Source of the DNA: Isoetes taiwanensis
Lineage: Eukaryota; Streptophyta; Lycopodiopsida; Isoetales; Isoetaceae
Direction: 5' to 3'
Assembly: GCA_021234155.1 (NCBI GenBank)
Contig: JAJEKV010000835.1
Span: 17,993-81,992, forward strand
Length of the DNA stretch: 64,000 bases
Shown: positions 47,754-61,167 of the stretch, one piece after another
How the letters are laid out: each line of letters begins with the position of its first letter
Position numbering within the stretch: the stretch's first letter is position 1
Translations under genes and position numbers: made by a program
The notes under the pieces: generated by a model
Databases searched by the model: none
What the model was told of the DNA's origin: nothing
The model's input: the letters and a program-made list of their open reading frames with translations, nothing else

Positions 47754-50700
47754 GAGATTTTAATCCCATTTCAACTAGATTAGGTGCTGCTACTAAATCC
47801 GATAGATAAACAAAGGCAGGAGGTTTTGAGGTGTGGCGAGGAAAAGGTAAAGAAATCTGGAGGTTGAAGGTTTGTGGACCTATGTTAATGGAGATCTTTG
47901 AAGAAGTTAAACAAGTCAATGATACAAATGTAGTAGGCTATCATTCTCGCTGTGAGAGCTCAAGTTCGAAAAGGAAAAGGTACATCTAGTTTCAATTGAG
48001 GTAACTTGGTTGTGATACAAATGTTTTTGCTAAAAATTGATTGAAGCAAAGAGCATTATTACAGTTAAAGTTAGGCTCAAGCATACCCTCTCGAAAGTAC
48101 CAAGAGGAATGAGCAAGAGGTATTTGGAAATACACGATAAAACATGTAACAAACATCCTCTCGGTTGGATGTTAGGATAGAAAGTTAAAGGAATTTAATA
48201 AGATCATGACAATGATGATGATAGCGAGTTTATCGGAAGTTGGATAGGAACAAGCATTACTCAAAGATTATCCCGGATAATGATCATGCTAGTGAAATGT
48301 TGGCAAAAATAAGATCGAGGCCGAGCTAATGGTCCAACGAAATTTGAACAAAATCTTTAACTAGTGGTAGCGGTAGTGTTTGAAATTCTATTCTTTGGGG
48401 AAAGGAAAGAGCAAGTCTTTGGATCTAAAAGGTTAGGAGCCATGCTACACTTTAGGGACATTTAAAGAATAATTGTCTAAAAAATGCGATTGCTTTAGAA
48501 AATATAAAATGTTATAAGCTGCCGCGATTAAGCTTTGGCCATGTAATGATGCCTAGAAGTCCGAAGTTTTAATAAAGAAAAGAGGTCAGGGGTATTGATA
48601 ACCCTAGGTAACTTTGGAAGAGGAAGGATCAAAACGAGGAGGGAGAGAGAGGAGAGGCAGAGGCCATATAGTAAACATGGCAAAAAATGTGACATTTTGA
48701 GGAAGAAGAAGTTGAAGAAGAAGAACATTGAAGGTGTGTAAATTCACGGTATTAGCAAAATCTCTATCTATTGGTGAAGACAGATTTACAAAGGTAACCT
48801 GTTTGTCTAGATTCAGGAGCTGAAAGATCGGTGAAATAAAGAACTCAAAAAATCTCGAGGGAAAAGTACTCAAAGGGTCGATTATGATACCAAATGGGAG
48901 ATAGCAACTTGCAAAAAGGTTAGGCAAATTTTACAGGTCTTGAGATTTTTATCTATCTGGAAAACATTAGAATTGAAAAATGTTTTATGTGTACACCTTC
49001 AATTGTCAATCCATTTCCATTAGTGACTTACATTTGATCTTGGCTATAAGATATGCTTTGAGAAAGCCACAATGTAAGATCTATTTTGATAATACATTGA
49101 AATTCTTAACAAAAGTTGGGAATCTGTTGCCTTGAATAACCATGACAATTGATGGTACAATAAATCTTGTATAGGTTACAACAATCGAGAAGATGGCATG
49201 AAAAGATGGGGCATACAAACTTAAATAATCAAATTTATGGATTAGCGGGGAATATGATTGAAGTTGAAGAAGAAGAAAAGGAAGGGGAAGAGATCTATGT
49301 CTCGCGGAGGATGTATGATAAAACCGTATACTCGGTAGAAATTTGTGAGATCCAATAGCAGAGGGCAAAGGTATCTAAGATCTAATACAAGCAGACTTAT
49401 GTGGCTACATAAACATCACAAGTATAACTGGAAAAAAAGAATATTTTATTACATTTATAGATGAAATTTCAAAAAAACTAAATGTTATATGTTCTGACAC
49501 AAGAGATCAGCCTTCTACGTATACAAATTATTTGAACAAAAGTTGAAGAAAGGCAAGCTTGGGAAAAGATTAAATGTGTCGATTTGAGAGGTGGTGAATT
49601 TTATCAGAGCTTTTAACAAACAACTGGGAACATGGAATCAGGGAGACAACTCACTTGTAGGTTCCACCTTAGCAAAATAGTGTGCTTGAGAGAGGAAAAA
49701 GAACTGATATTCTCAATGATGAGGTATACCTAATTTCTTATGGGAAGAAAGCTGTAGCGGTGTACTTTTGCAAAACAAGCTGCCATAAACAAGCATTCAA
49801 GGGGAAAACACGGAAGAAATGTGGAATGAAAGCATCCTTCCCACTTATGGTATTTTAAAACTTATGTTTGCCAGGATATGCTCTATGTACTAAGAATTAA
49901 GGAAAAAAGAAACTAGATGACGAGCCATTAAATGCTACTTAGGATATGATGAACAAGCAAAAGGCCTATAAGGATGTATGATTAGGTTAAAAGGCAAAAT
50001 AGTGTCAGTGAGGTGGTGTTCAATGAGGATGTGGTGTACAAGTATATAGAAATAAAGTAATGCACTCTTTGAATAGGGACATCAATTATTCAAGTGATGA
50101 TTTGTCTAAATCAACCCGGCTTGAATATCGCGATGATAGACTCTGTCATAAACACGGAGGAGAACCTTACGTGTAGAAAAATACAGACCAATATGATCTT
50201 GATTTGAAATAAGATCAATCAAACAAAGGGAAAACTGATTGTAAAAATGTTTGTTGAGGCAGAGTCCACTTGACAATGCGAGCATCAGGACGAGAGGTAG
50301 AAAAAATTAAAGGAAACAATTGAATTAAACCTTGATTTGTATGGTAGGATGGATCATGGAAAGCGAGGAGGTTGAATAATGAAGCTGGATATACATCAAA
50401 TTATGGCAGCCTTGATCACGACACAGTCTATGAAGAAGCCATGAACTCTAAATATACAAGAAACAATGGGAAGATCACGTGATTGAAGAAGCCGACCTTC
50501 AAAGAACTCGAGACATATGATATGGTTAAATAACACGAAGGAAAAAATGTTATAAGCGACAAATGGTTGTAAATCAAAAGGGCATTAATGGTGAGAAAAA
50601 TTTCAAAGCAAAGGCTGATTGCACAAGGATATACTCAAAGGAAAGGGATAGATTATGAGGGCTTTTCTCTATGAGTGATGTAAGCATTAGAATTCTTATA

Positions 50701-51834
50701 GCATTTGCTAATGCACATAACACTGGATATACATGCACGGATATAAGCCGCGGCGTGCAAGTGTTGAATTAAATGATGATGTCTACATTAGGCAAGCTCG
50801 GGATTGACTCGGGGAAGGCATGGAATGGAAGCCCGGAATCGATAGATTAGCCCATGGTCTCAAAAGCTTGATCCTCGGAGTGCGGAAACTCAATGCATGA
50901 TAAACATCTTCTAGATCAAAAAGTTACAAATTCTGTGGGAATCTATACATTGCAGCAAAGGAAGCGGAGTTACGCATACTAGCGGGTAATATGTAGATGA
51001 CAACAATTTAATACCAAGCGACGAAATGCTTGTAAATGTAAATAAATTAAGACCATAAAGTTCAAAATAGCGGAATCTGGAAAAATTAAGAAACTCTTGG
51101 GCATGGAAGCTGTCGAGAATGAAGCCAACACCTTGAAAATTACCAGCAGTAATATAGAAGCATCTTAAAAGATTTAATATCTCTTGAGTTGTAATGTTGC
51201 AGAAACGCCAATTATTCAAGGATTAAAAAGCGTAAGTGACCACAATCACAACTGGGAAAAATTCTGGAAATGGAAAGAGGGTCAATACATGGAGCTTATT
51301 GGATGTTCTTATATATTGCAAATTGTACTAGGCCGAAATAGCTTTCTGATCAACTTGTTGAGATTCAAGTATTAGCTCAATCAGACAGAAAACATTGGAC
51401 CATTGCAAAAGCGAGTTTTGAGGTATCTAAAATATACGAGATCATGTTAGCAATAATGACTTGGTGCTCAAGGATATCTTTGATGTTAATTGGGTGATGA
51501 CATTGACCTGAAAGTCTACATCTACGGATTTTGCTTGTGCTGAGGCCCGCCATTGCGGAAAGCAAGAAACAATCAAGTGTTGCCATGTCTGACTATAACC
51601 ACTGGCGCAAAAGGTATGGATCGGAAGGTTATAATGAAGATTGTTGAAGTTGCCCTCACGGTATTTTATTAGATAGTTTGAGAGTACGTGCAATTAGGAA
51701 TCAGTGTCATCAAGAACCAAGTGAACTTCGTATTCATTTATTAGGAAAATGGTTTTAAAAAGGTGTGGTGACCATGAATATATTCATTATTCACGAGATG
51801 GGAGTATATATGGAAATTTTGTCATGACGGCATC
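47754..51834 (+). pseudogene. Ty1/copia gag-pol polyprotein remnant
   Basis: A decayed retrotransposon polyprotein read across all three frames. In order I see a CCHC-like region (about 48440-48490, degenerate), the protease active site LDSGA (GAT-TCA-GGA-GCT at 48810-48821) and the GAG-pre-integrase motif WHEKMGH (49194). Integrase follows with ADLCG (about 49390), FITFID (about 49446-49463) and a QNSVLER-like glutamate segment (about 49670-49700). Next is the KLDD-GY linker (about 49908-50030). Reverse transcriptase has a QGYTQRKGIDYE-like block (about 50620-50660) and the catalytic YVDD at 50990-51001. RNase H spans about 51460-51660. Integrase before RT is diagnostic of copia rather than gypsy. 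Numerous stops and frameshifts make it non-autonomous as written. The internal length of about 4.1 kb fits an otherwise complete element. Confidence 0.88.
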
Positions 51835-51851
51835 AAAAGCAGGGGGTGGGG
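51835..51851 (+). promoter_or_regulatory. Possible polypurine tract
   Basis: AAAAGCAGGGGGTGGGG lies shortly after the RNase H remnant, where the plus-strand primer of a copia element would be. However, the sequence after it does not match the LTR at 47293, so either the 3' LTR has been separated from it or this is only a purine run. Confidence 0.3.
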
Positions 51852-53850
51852 TATTAGGATAAATGGTCTTGCAATGCAGAGGCTTTTAGTTGTTTACAAT
51901 ATCGTAGTAGTCGTAGTAAGAATATATTGAAGGAGAAACGCACTAAAGGCAGGGCACCCAGAGTGCAATTCCAACATTACAGAGATGGAGTGGACCATGC
52001 TTGGCCTCACGAGGAAATAATGATAGCACTAAGCAGGGATGGCTAATAACAAAACCCGGACTTATATGGTTGTGGAGTTAAGCCAGAAGTGTGCGGATAT
52101 AGCAATAGGGGAGACAAGTCGCACGTATTTTTAATGGCATATCTGAGAGGGAGCTCCCGAGCGGGTGGGCGCTGTGAGGGTAGCCACCTCTACACAAAGG
52201 AAGCGGGGCCGGGAACACAGAGCTTCTGAGGACAATAATGGTGAAGCTCTATCTTAGCAAAATCGGGTTTGGGAAAGAGATCTTTGGACAACAAACGGTG
52301 AAAAGGTGGGGAAGCTTGAAACACGAGGGCGCTACAAAACTGAGGCGAGCCGAGCTGGAACACTCAACCGCGAGGATCATCGTAACGCCGGATACTAATA
52401 GAAAGGTAAAGGCGGAAGCTTAAGGTATAAGAAAATAGTATCTTGCTGTGGACTTTAGAAACATTTGACCGCGAGTCCCAAGGAAAAGCTTCTGAAAGCC
52501 CGATGAATGCGCGGGCGAGACATGAGTAGGAAGCGTTGCAAGACTATACCGCAGGGTATCTCACGCCGCAAGAAATGGGCGAGGAGAGACCGAGCCCGAT
52601 AAGCGCGACCACAGCGGGGAGTCAAAGCAGGGATGCAGCTATCCTGACTTTGTTCCGGAATATACATAGATGCATTACGCAAGGTTTTAGCGAGAACAAC
52701 GAGGACATTCCCAGGGATACCAAGGTACCTATTATGTTGTATCTCTGGAAGTGGCGAGCATGATGGCCACGAGAACAAAGGGAATGCCACAGTTAAAAAG
52801 CTAAAATCTTGTGAAAGGGCGAGGTTGGCGATGCCTCACAAAACCAAGATAATCATCTTCGGTCATAGGAGCAGAACCACGAGCCTTTTCGGTGTATCTG
52901 GAGCAGAGAACTAGAGTCAACATAGTGAATGTCGCCGGGACCACTTGGCGCACATACTTACAAAGGGAAATGGGCAAAAGAGTGACGCAAGGTTCTAATC
53001 AACAATTAAGTCACCTAATATGAAGGATAATGCGAGGGAGAAACTCAAGAAAAGCATCCAAGCATGCATAATTAAGCGAGTAAACCAAAGTCACATACTC
53101 ACCAGGCGGTGGAATTTGGTTGGGATGTCGCCGTAGCTATGGACCCGAGGAAATGGGAATGAACTGAGTGACACAGTAAGTGAGGGAAATGGAACAGGAA
53201 TGGGCCGGTAAAACCTTAACCACGAGCATGGTACAAAAGCAAAGCCAAGACACTCGGCTTATAGCCGGGTTCAAATCCCGAAGCAATCGGTGTGAATGTC
53301 TGCAGGACAACACAGGAAAGGCGAGGATACCGGCAGATTTAGGATGAAGTCATGACCTAAAATTGAAAAAGGCGGATGGAGAAAATGAAAAGACTGGGAT
53401 ATGTAGAATAAAACCGCGGGAAGTAGAGGATGAAAATCACATGCTCAATGAATGTCAATATCACGGAACGTAAGCTCAAATACAAAAAGCGTCGGTTAGG
53501 AGGCGGTCAGAATTTTTACGGCGATGATAAAGAACAAAAGCAAATGAGAGATCGCGAGGCGCGAAATCGGGGAGAATAAGCGGTTAGGCATCGGGAAATG
53601 CAAAGAAAGAAAGGGCTTATAATCAGACGCTGAGAAGTGATTGAGGGGCATAGAAATGTTCATTAAAAGTGACTGAATTAAAACTTACGCATGACCATGG
53701 CCGGAGCTCATGAGTGCAGATACACTAAAAGAACAAAGGAAGCCTTGGAAAAAGGCTACAATGAAGCAAATTGATGTGCTAGTATTGGCGCCCCCTTAAA
53801 GGCTTCGCCCATACTACACAGAATACATGGGCCTTAGACTAGGGACAATA
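51852..53850. other. Region between pol remnant and microsatellite; possible LINE-like fragment
   Basis: G- and A-rich on the plus strand, richer in G+C at 52.1-53.3 kb. Short plus-strand ORFs (52238-52423, 52536-52763) are unrecognised. At about 53380-53470 one frame reads GICRIKPREVEDENHMLNEC, a Cys/His spacing and EDE-H-L-EC pattern like the zinc-ribbon-like tail found downstream of reverse transcriptase in many non-LTR elements. No RT motif is seen upstream, so this is a hint only. Confidence 0.3.
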
Positions 53851-53884
53851 TTTCTATTCTATTCTATTCTATTCTATTCTATTT
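53851..53884. repeat. (ATTCT)n pentanucleotide microsatellite
   Basis: Six uninterrupted TTCTA units. A shorter TCTATTCTATTCTATTCC run occurs near 26837. Confidence 0.95.
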
Positions 53885-56800
53885 CAAATTGGTCATATAT
53901 GTCCTAGCCAAGTTTTCCCTTATAGAACGCCCATAACCTGCCGATGTGGCCCATCCATTTCACCAATGGCGGCATAATAGCAATGTACTTGAACCTTGGC
54001 ACAAACTTGGTATCTACATATAAAAAAAGACATGAGGTAGACAGTATGTTAAGTAATATTGTCTTATAATAATATGTAATAAAAAAGTGAAAGCAGAAGA
54101 AGAAATAAGGTACTCTGAAGCAAAGCTTCGTTCTTGTTGCTCTTTGATCTCAATAGCATCCTCAACTTGGAAGTTATGGACGTAAGCTTCTTTCATAAGC
54201 ACGAATATACTTTACGTATGCTTGGCTTGAACTCAAAACCATTTGGCTAGATCCTTGCCACCATGGTTTGATGACTAAGTTATCTTCCTCGAGTTGAATC
54301 TGAGTGTCTTTTGTTTTCACCATATGCTCCAACCATGTCTCTTCTTCACCCAATCATGAAAATCTTTGTCATTGTTAGGAACCTCGGCTATGCACAATGG
54401 CTATGTTTAAGTCATCGTTAAACTCGCTGATTGGATCCAGCTTTGGCTCTGACAAGGTCATCACGGTTCTGGGCCGTCCAGTATGGGGAACAGTTGCTGG
54501 TGACCAAATTAATCCAATGTTACCGGTTGGGATTTAGTATTTACCGTGCTCTCCCATTTTCTTCACCGCCGTCTTCCGCGTCCTTTGCTTTGACCTTTGC
54601 TTCTTCAAGACTAGGCTCGTCGTAGTCGAATGCTTCCTCAATTTCATTCTCAATTTGAGGCCAAAATAGAATTCAAGAAAATATAAACTTTGTAAATATA
54701 GATGCTTGTGGTAATGCCAAGAATCTTATTGGAACCTTTACATGATACAAAATCCTGGCATTGTATGTAACGATGTATGAGGGGATACCATGGTTCCATC
54801 CCATTGCTTTCACCTCTTGTGCTCTCATTCTCACGAGAAGCTCATCACTTGAGGGAATATGTTGAATAAAATTTGGCAGAATTAGACATGCGTCTAAATT
54901 CACATTACTTTCAGGTATAGAATGTCTTTTAAGCACATGCGCACAATTCCCACTTCATTGAGCCTTCATCATAATCATAAAATTGTTAATTAATAAGTAC
55001 AAACATAAATACACAATATAGCCTCACAAAACAGTAAATACTTACTTTCGTTTATCTTTTGCTCATTTGCTCTACCAAGTCATAGCCTCTTTTTTGTGCA
55101 TCAATTTGAACAAATGTTGCACAGATGAGAGAAATGCATACTAGCACAGAGTGAAATGGCGATCTTTAATCTCTTGCATCGAAACATCGGTTGGTGATTC
55201 CCATCCCGGCGTAAAACAGTTTGCCACTTAAATCTTTTGTTCTTCATTTTACGCAAGCTCACTTCGAAGCGTTGGTTTTCCTCTAACCAATATACGTGAT
55301 GCTCAGCTATTTGGTACGTGATTGGGCAGCAAAGTGCCTCTTGCGGTGGTGGCCAGACAAATGAAGCTCCCCTTCTCTCATTGCGCCAACCATCTTCGTG
55401 GCCGTTTCTCACCGATAGTTGCTTCCTTTGTTAATGATTACATTGCTTGATTCAACATTACATAGAGGAACCGAAATCATACACCTCATGGCTTGCGGCT
55501 CGAAATATCGGTCGGCGCCCGGTTGCTCATGAACTACATCTTGGGAGTAACGGTTTAGCCATGAACCGTAATACGATTGCTCGGTTTGTGTTTAAGCCCG
55601 ATTCACGGTTTTGTGTTTTCTATTTTTTTGAAGTCACATATTTTAGGGACATTATTTTCACTAATCTGAATACAACTAATAGTTATCATAACTAATACAC
55701 TTAATAGCCACCTTATTGGTTACAACTATTACACTTAATACAACTATACAATACTAATACTTAATACAACTATTACAATTAATACTTAATAGCCACTGAT
55801 AGTTACAGCTGGCAGCACTTAATCTGACTAATATGTATTTGTTATTATGATAATCGTTGGTAACTAATACTATTCATTTAGCCATGTTTTCAAAATTAGG
55901 TATTCCATTTTCAGCGTCGCGGTGCATCACCAGCCACCAAAACTAATAATAACAGCGTAATTTTCGGGTTTTATGGAATATGCTGTAATTTTCTAATAAT
56001 TTTTAATGGTGTATTATTTTGCTCGTTTGTTTATATATTATTATGCGGCGTGTATCTAGAACTTTTGAGTTCTTGTTGGAGTTTTCCTATGGCTTTCGCG
56101 TTATAGTGAGGCATGGAAGAGATGAAAATATGTATGCCTTTCTCAATGGGAAATGCATTACGGATAATGTGCGCAGCTTTATTTCCAATTTCGGAGGATG
56201 CTTTATGTATTGTTGAGTGGTTATGGTCGATATGATGGTATAGCGGTGGTTTGTTTGTCCGGAACAAACCTAGTAGAGTGATAAATATAGGCGATCAATA
56301 AATCTTAGGACTCACAAAAGGTTACGCTCAACCCTTTCAAAGGTGTTATTCGCAATTGATGACATGAATTAAAGAAAATACTCATGAAAGTAAAGGAGCG
56401 ATAAATGTCTTAACATTTGCCTCCTTACTATGATGTAAAAGTAGTATTCAAATTACCAAGCCAACTGGCGGGAAGCCGGGGAGTAGCATGGATGGTATCT
56501 GACAAAATCAAAGATCCTCATAATATTGGACAACACCTTGCCTTCATACAGTACACACGCGTGGAGTAACTTACGGTGAGGCTTGCATATTATTGGAGCA
56601 TGCAATGTTAAAGTATCATGGTATGATATATGCCCAGTAAAGGAGCATAATTAGTTCAATGGGAGGCTCTATGAATATGAGACCAGATATTGGACACACT
56701 ATATAAGTGATGAGCCACCGGTTGATGGGGATTGCGCATCTTCTTCTAAGCGCTCCGCGATGTATGTAAAAGCGGGGAAGCTTGCGCGTAGCTGCGCTAC

Positions 56801-57684
56801 TGACAAGATAAGGTTAAGTTTAACCACAGCCATAACGGGTGTGAGCATGCTCAAAGGCCAAAGTTGATGCTAGCTTCGCAGAAAGAAAGATGATATTTGC
56901 CCATAAAAATAAGTTCTCAAAGCATGGCAATGGATCTGGGATAACTTATTTCTTTGTCGAGAATGTTCCTTAATAAAATTGATTTGCTCCTCAGTTCACA
57001 GAGGAAGCTGACAAAGGAGGAAGAGCGATATCGGCGCTTAGGGGCTAAACTGACTGGTAAGTATCAACAAGTAGAGCTGGAAACAACACAAGTCGGTCTG
57101 GTTTCGAAAGGACTTCGAAGATGTGGACGCCCTTCTCAATCAGTGCTTGAATCTCATCACCACCTCGCGACCATTTGAAATTTTACGGAGCATTAGAGGT
57201 AGGCTGCAAGGAAAAATGGCAATAAGATTGATAACTATCAGAAAAGGTGTTAGTACCTTAAAAGAAAAGTGGGAATACAAATACCAAACCAGGGTGTTCT
57301 TATTTCCAAGCAATTTTAAATGTGAAGAGAATCGAATCTGATGGACACATGGAGTTTATATAAACTGTAGAGCCTATATCTTGGTCATAATGGACTGTTC
57401 CTTACTTCTTTAATGATATTTAGTTGTCAAACTATTGATAATATGTGGCATCTATTGCCTTACTTGAAAAATATAGCCAGTTCTTTGTCTTTTATGAATA
57501 TGTAAGGAAAAACATTTTTATGAAAAAGGCATGTATCTTTTGCATTGAAACATTTGACTTAGTCTGGTTGATACGTGGTATTGTATGTTCATGGACACAA
57601 GTGATAGGGTTTTATAAGAGCGTCCCTATATACAAGTGGGTGATAAGTCGAGGGTCTAACCAAGGGTAGCCTTGGGGCAGGTGT
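53885..57684. other. Unidentified DNA with several minus-strand open stretches
   Basis: Minus-strand open stretches at 55412-55101, 54936-54673, about 54660-54545 (acidic, Glu/Asp-rich) and 54202-54014 follow one another on one strand and could be exons or fragments of one decayed protein, possibly an inserted transposon. No DDE or other diagnostic motif is evident. 55670-55810 is a run of imperfect ACAACTATTACACTTAAT-like repeats. 56.3-57.4 kb shows nothing recognisable. Confidence 0.35.
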
Positions 57685-57782
57685 CCAGGAATCTTGTCTT
57701 CATTGCCGAGGCTGACTTTGGTCATATATAATTTTAATTACGGGCCAAAACCAAAGACCAAGTCAGAAGACAAGAATCCAGG
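57685..57782. repeat. Inverted repeat / foldback
   Basis: Left arm 57685-57723 and right arm 57756-57782 are complementary. CCAGGAATCTTGTCTTC pairs with GAAGACAAGAATCCAGG (offset by one-base differences), and CTGACTTTGGTC pairs with GACCAAGTCAG, with about ten extra bases in the left arm and a loop of about 32 bases. It could be a tiny MITE remnant or a hairpin-forming transcript precursor. No function can be assigned. Confidence 0.65.
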
Positions 57783-60700
57783 CCTAGATGCGACATCGGG
57801 CTTCGAACGAGATGAACATGGCTGGGTTAGGTCCATATATATGAGAGATCTTAGAGGTATACTTGCACATCATTTATTATAATGGGATTATCGTTTCTAA
57901 CAATTAATGCTATAATTCACTGTCCCCATTTTATATGGCAGGTTATCATTACCATCTGAGAATGATACAAAATTGACCAGCTTTCAAGTAACATAAGTGA
58001 CTGGCATCCATAAGAATACTGACTTTGCAAAATGTAAGCGAGCTTTCAATAAAATGTAAGCAAGTAGCATCTGATGTCCATAGCAGTCTTGCAAAATCCT
58101 GGTCGTTACGCCTCGGCCGGGTATAGGTTACACCAAGCTTATCGTGGCAGTAATATACCAGTGTCACAGACTTGAATTCTGTTTGTTTTGCAAGCTTTTA
58201 TCTTGTGCTCTTTGTTCTTCATGGAACGATTGGGGTTGAATTACCAAATAATATTTGAATATACTGTCGGTACCAAAAGTACAAACCAATGTGAGCTTTT
58301 TCCAAATCTGTTTTCCATTATCGAACATATGAACTAGAAATAATCATTCTTGCTAGATGCCAATATATCTGACATGTAAAATGTAGCCTGGAACAACATC
58401 GGCGATAAATACCATCAATCGCATAGTCGAAAATTTTCAGCTTCAATAGAAATTGTGCTTTAATTAAGATCATGCATTTCGACATTTAAACTTGAGAATA
58501 GAATAAGAACACGATAACTAGGAGAGTTTCAAACAAAGAAATCTATAATGTACTTAGGTTAAATGTCAAGTACCGAGATCAGAAGCTTATTTCTTTGCTA
58601 AAACCTTTCCAGGAGTGCTCCGCAGCATTCAAAGGCGAAAAGGTAGATGAGATCGATTTGCAGTTGAGAGCCTTGGGTGATGCTACTATATATTGTCTTC
58701 AAAAGTGTATCTTAGAGCCTTGGGCTTGTATACGATAATCCATCCAAATCGTACTTTCAAAATTGAAATTAGAGAGATGAAAGAGCGTGAGAAGTACTCC
58801 TGCCGGTTGTGCACATGAGCAAGGCGGCTTAAAATATGTGCCATGGGATCTTTAGAAGACATAAACAAAATGACCGAACAAGTGATGTTCTTGCTCTGGA
58901 ACACTATCGTCCTGCCTGCCTGAAGATCGAGCTTCAAGATTGTATTTTCTCCATTTGTTGTAGAAACTAAGCTTCCTTTTCTTGTGTGCTAGGTTGGGAA
59001 GTGGATTAATGATGCAAAAGAAAAATACATGTAATGCCAAGATAGACTAAGTAGCATATTGTATTTAAAAAGGAGATGTTGTTACGAGTTCTTCCATGGT
59101 TCAAAGTTTCCGGTGTTTGCATGATGCTCAATATATGAAAGGTGCTATTTCTTTAGATGTAGAGCTATTGGGGCTGGTTGCATTGGATTTGGTGAATTGA
59201 ATCGTGGAGTGGGAATCTACGGCAACATCATGGGTGCATTTTGATCATGTTAAGCGAAAATGGGTGAACGGCAGCAAAGCTGTCATGTATATGATCCTAT
59301 GTAAGTACATAACACCACCTAAAAATAAAAATATATTTATTGAAAGATATCCAATGTATATTATCTATAGGATCACGAGATGCAAAAGAATTGCTATATA
59401 CGAAGTAGAGAGCGGAGGATGTAGAATCTCTCAAAAGATGTTACGGAGAAAAATGAATAAAGTGCTAAAAATAGACTTGCACATTTCATGGATTTATGGT
59501 GACGGTACATACAATTAAGGTCTGGATTCGAGAGAAGTCTTCTTGGGAAGCGAGTCAAATTGAGAAAAAGGAAAAGATCTCCACTTTGAATAGTGCATGC
59601 AAAGGCAACAAAGCATCTAAGCCCAGTGAACCAATATTTCTTGGGCAATGCTCACGAGAAGTTGGAAGCTTGATTTAATGAAGATCTGAGAAAATCAATA
59701 TCGGTCCTGATATTGGTGGCTTCTGCGAAATACAATAAAAGCGGTACAGCCCAGCACTATCTTTATGGTTATCATGGTGGCATCAAAGGGTCGATTAGAT
59801 GGGGGAATTTTATGAAGGCCAAAAAAAGGTATAGCATTTGCAATACATATTCAGGACACAAATCTCTGAATCGGACATGGGACTTGGATGGTACACTGGC
59901 GGTTACAAAGAAGACCCTCATTGTATGATGCGAGTTTTATTTGATTGAGAAACTATTTTCGAGCAGTACAAATCATATCTAGATCCTACAATGCATTGGG
60001 GACTGATCTGGACGTTCTCTCGTTATTTTCAAAATACGAGGTAGACTTAATAGTGGTATAAGCATACAAAAAGTGACTCTTTTTGTGAATAAGGAAGCTA
60101 TGAGAGCAGGACTTACATAAATAACATGGAAACAGGGGAAAATGATCTAAACTATATTGAAAAGCAAGAACTTGGGCGTGGGGCGGTAGTAGTCCACGGT
60201 GAAAAGGGAGCACATGGAGCCGGATAAGGAGAAGCTATTAACATACTACCAGTGTAGCTAGAATGGTCTGTTGTGAAAATGCATTTTCAATAGTAAAGAC
60301 ATCCTAATAAGAAAGGCATGTTGCAAGCACTAAACGTTATTAGATGACTGCGGCGTTAAAGTCGGATGTCAAGGAGGACAAACAAATGGAAAAAATGTGA
60401 CAACGACGACGAGGGTATAACATGATTTTTATAGTATGTCGAGAATAGTTAGAGATTGAAGTAGGTGTGGCGGTTCTTGCAGTTGCGTGGAGATAACTTA
60501 AAATGCGTGATACATCCCTGGTTACAGAGGTCCCATCAAGACCTATTCTATGGCAGGTTACGCCGAGATACATGCATCACGCCGGATGAACAAGTTCTTA
60601 AAATGGTGGAAAAGATGCTGGTTCAAAGGCATAATCAGCAAGATAATGCAGTTTAGAGTCTAAAGTAAAGTAGCGATGTAAGTAGGACTTAGAGGAGCAA

Positions 60701-61167
60701 GATATATGGGTAACCTTAGTATATCCATATGTGCTCTGGTCATCGGCATGTTGATTTTTCTTTTGGAGAGGAGAAGCAAACATATCTTGTCGACATCAAG
60801 AAAGAGCGTGCCCGCTACCTGAGTTTGAAACAAAGCATTTGAAGAACAATTATACTCATATACGACATATGTTCTATGTTGAGAATATTAGAAAAGATCG
60901 GCTGATTTGACCTTTGGCTAAACCAATTCTGCTCTGGCTTCACTTTAGCAAAGTTGCTTTCAGTAGTAAGGTTCGCCGAAGCTTTATGTTCATTACGCTT
61001 CAATATCATATGAAGAAGCGTTCTGTAATGCGTGTATTCATACCTGTGGCTTATTGATTGTATTACATATATGTGTTCATAATACCAACGTTGTTTATTA
61101 TGCTTAACCGTTGCAAAATTCGATATGGATAAGACCACAATATAATTTACACTCCGCGAAATTAGCA
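57783..61167. other. Unidentified DNA between the foldback and the second LTR
   Basis: A+T-rich, no recognised gene. The longest plus-strand ORFs are 59204-59518 (104 codons) and 60465-60656; the longest minus-strand one is 60815-61168 (117 codons). None resembles copia pol or a host family. The region before the LTR lacks a purine-rich tract of the kind that normally precedes a 3' LTR. Confidence 0.4.

Noticed and set aside
53195-53290. tRNA-like T-arm (GGGTTCAAATCCCG) with a possible upstream stem
   Set aside because: No acceptor stem pairs with the bases after the T-arm, and the would-be anticodon loop has the wrong size. At most a tRNA-derived SINE relic.
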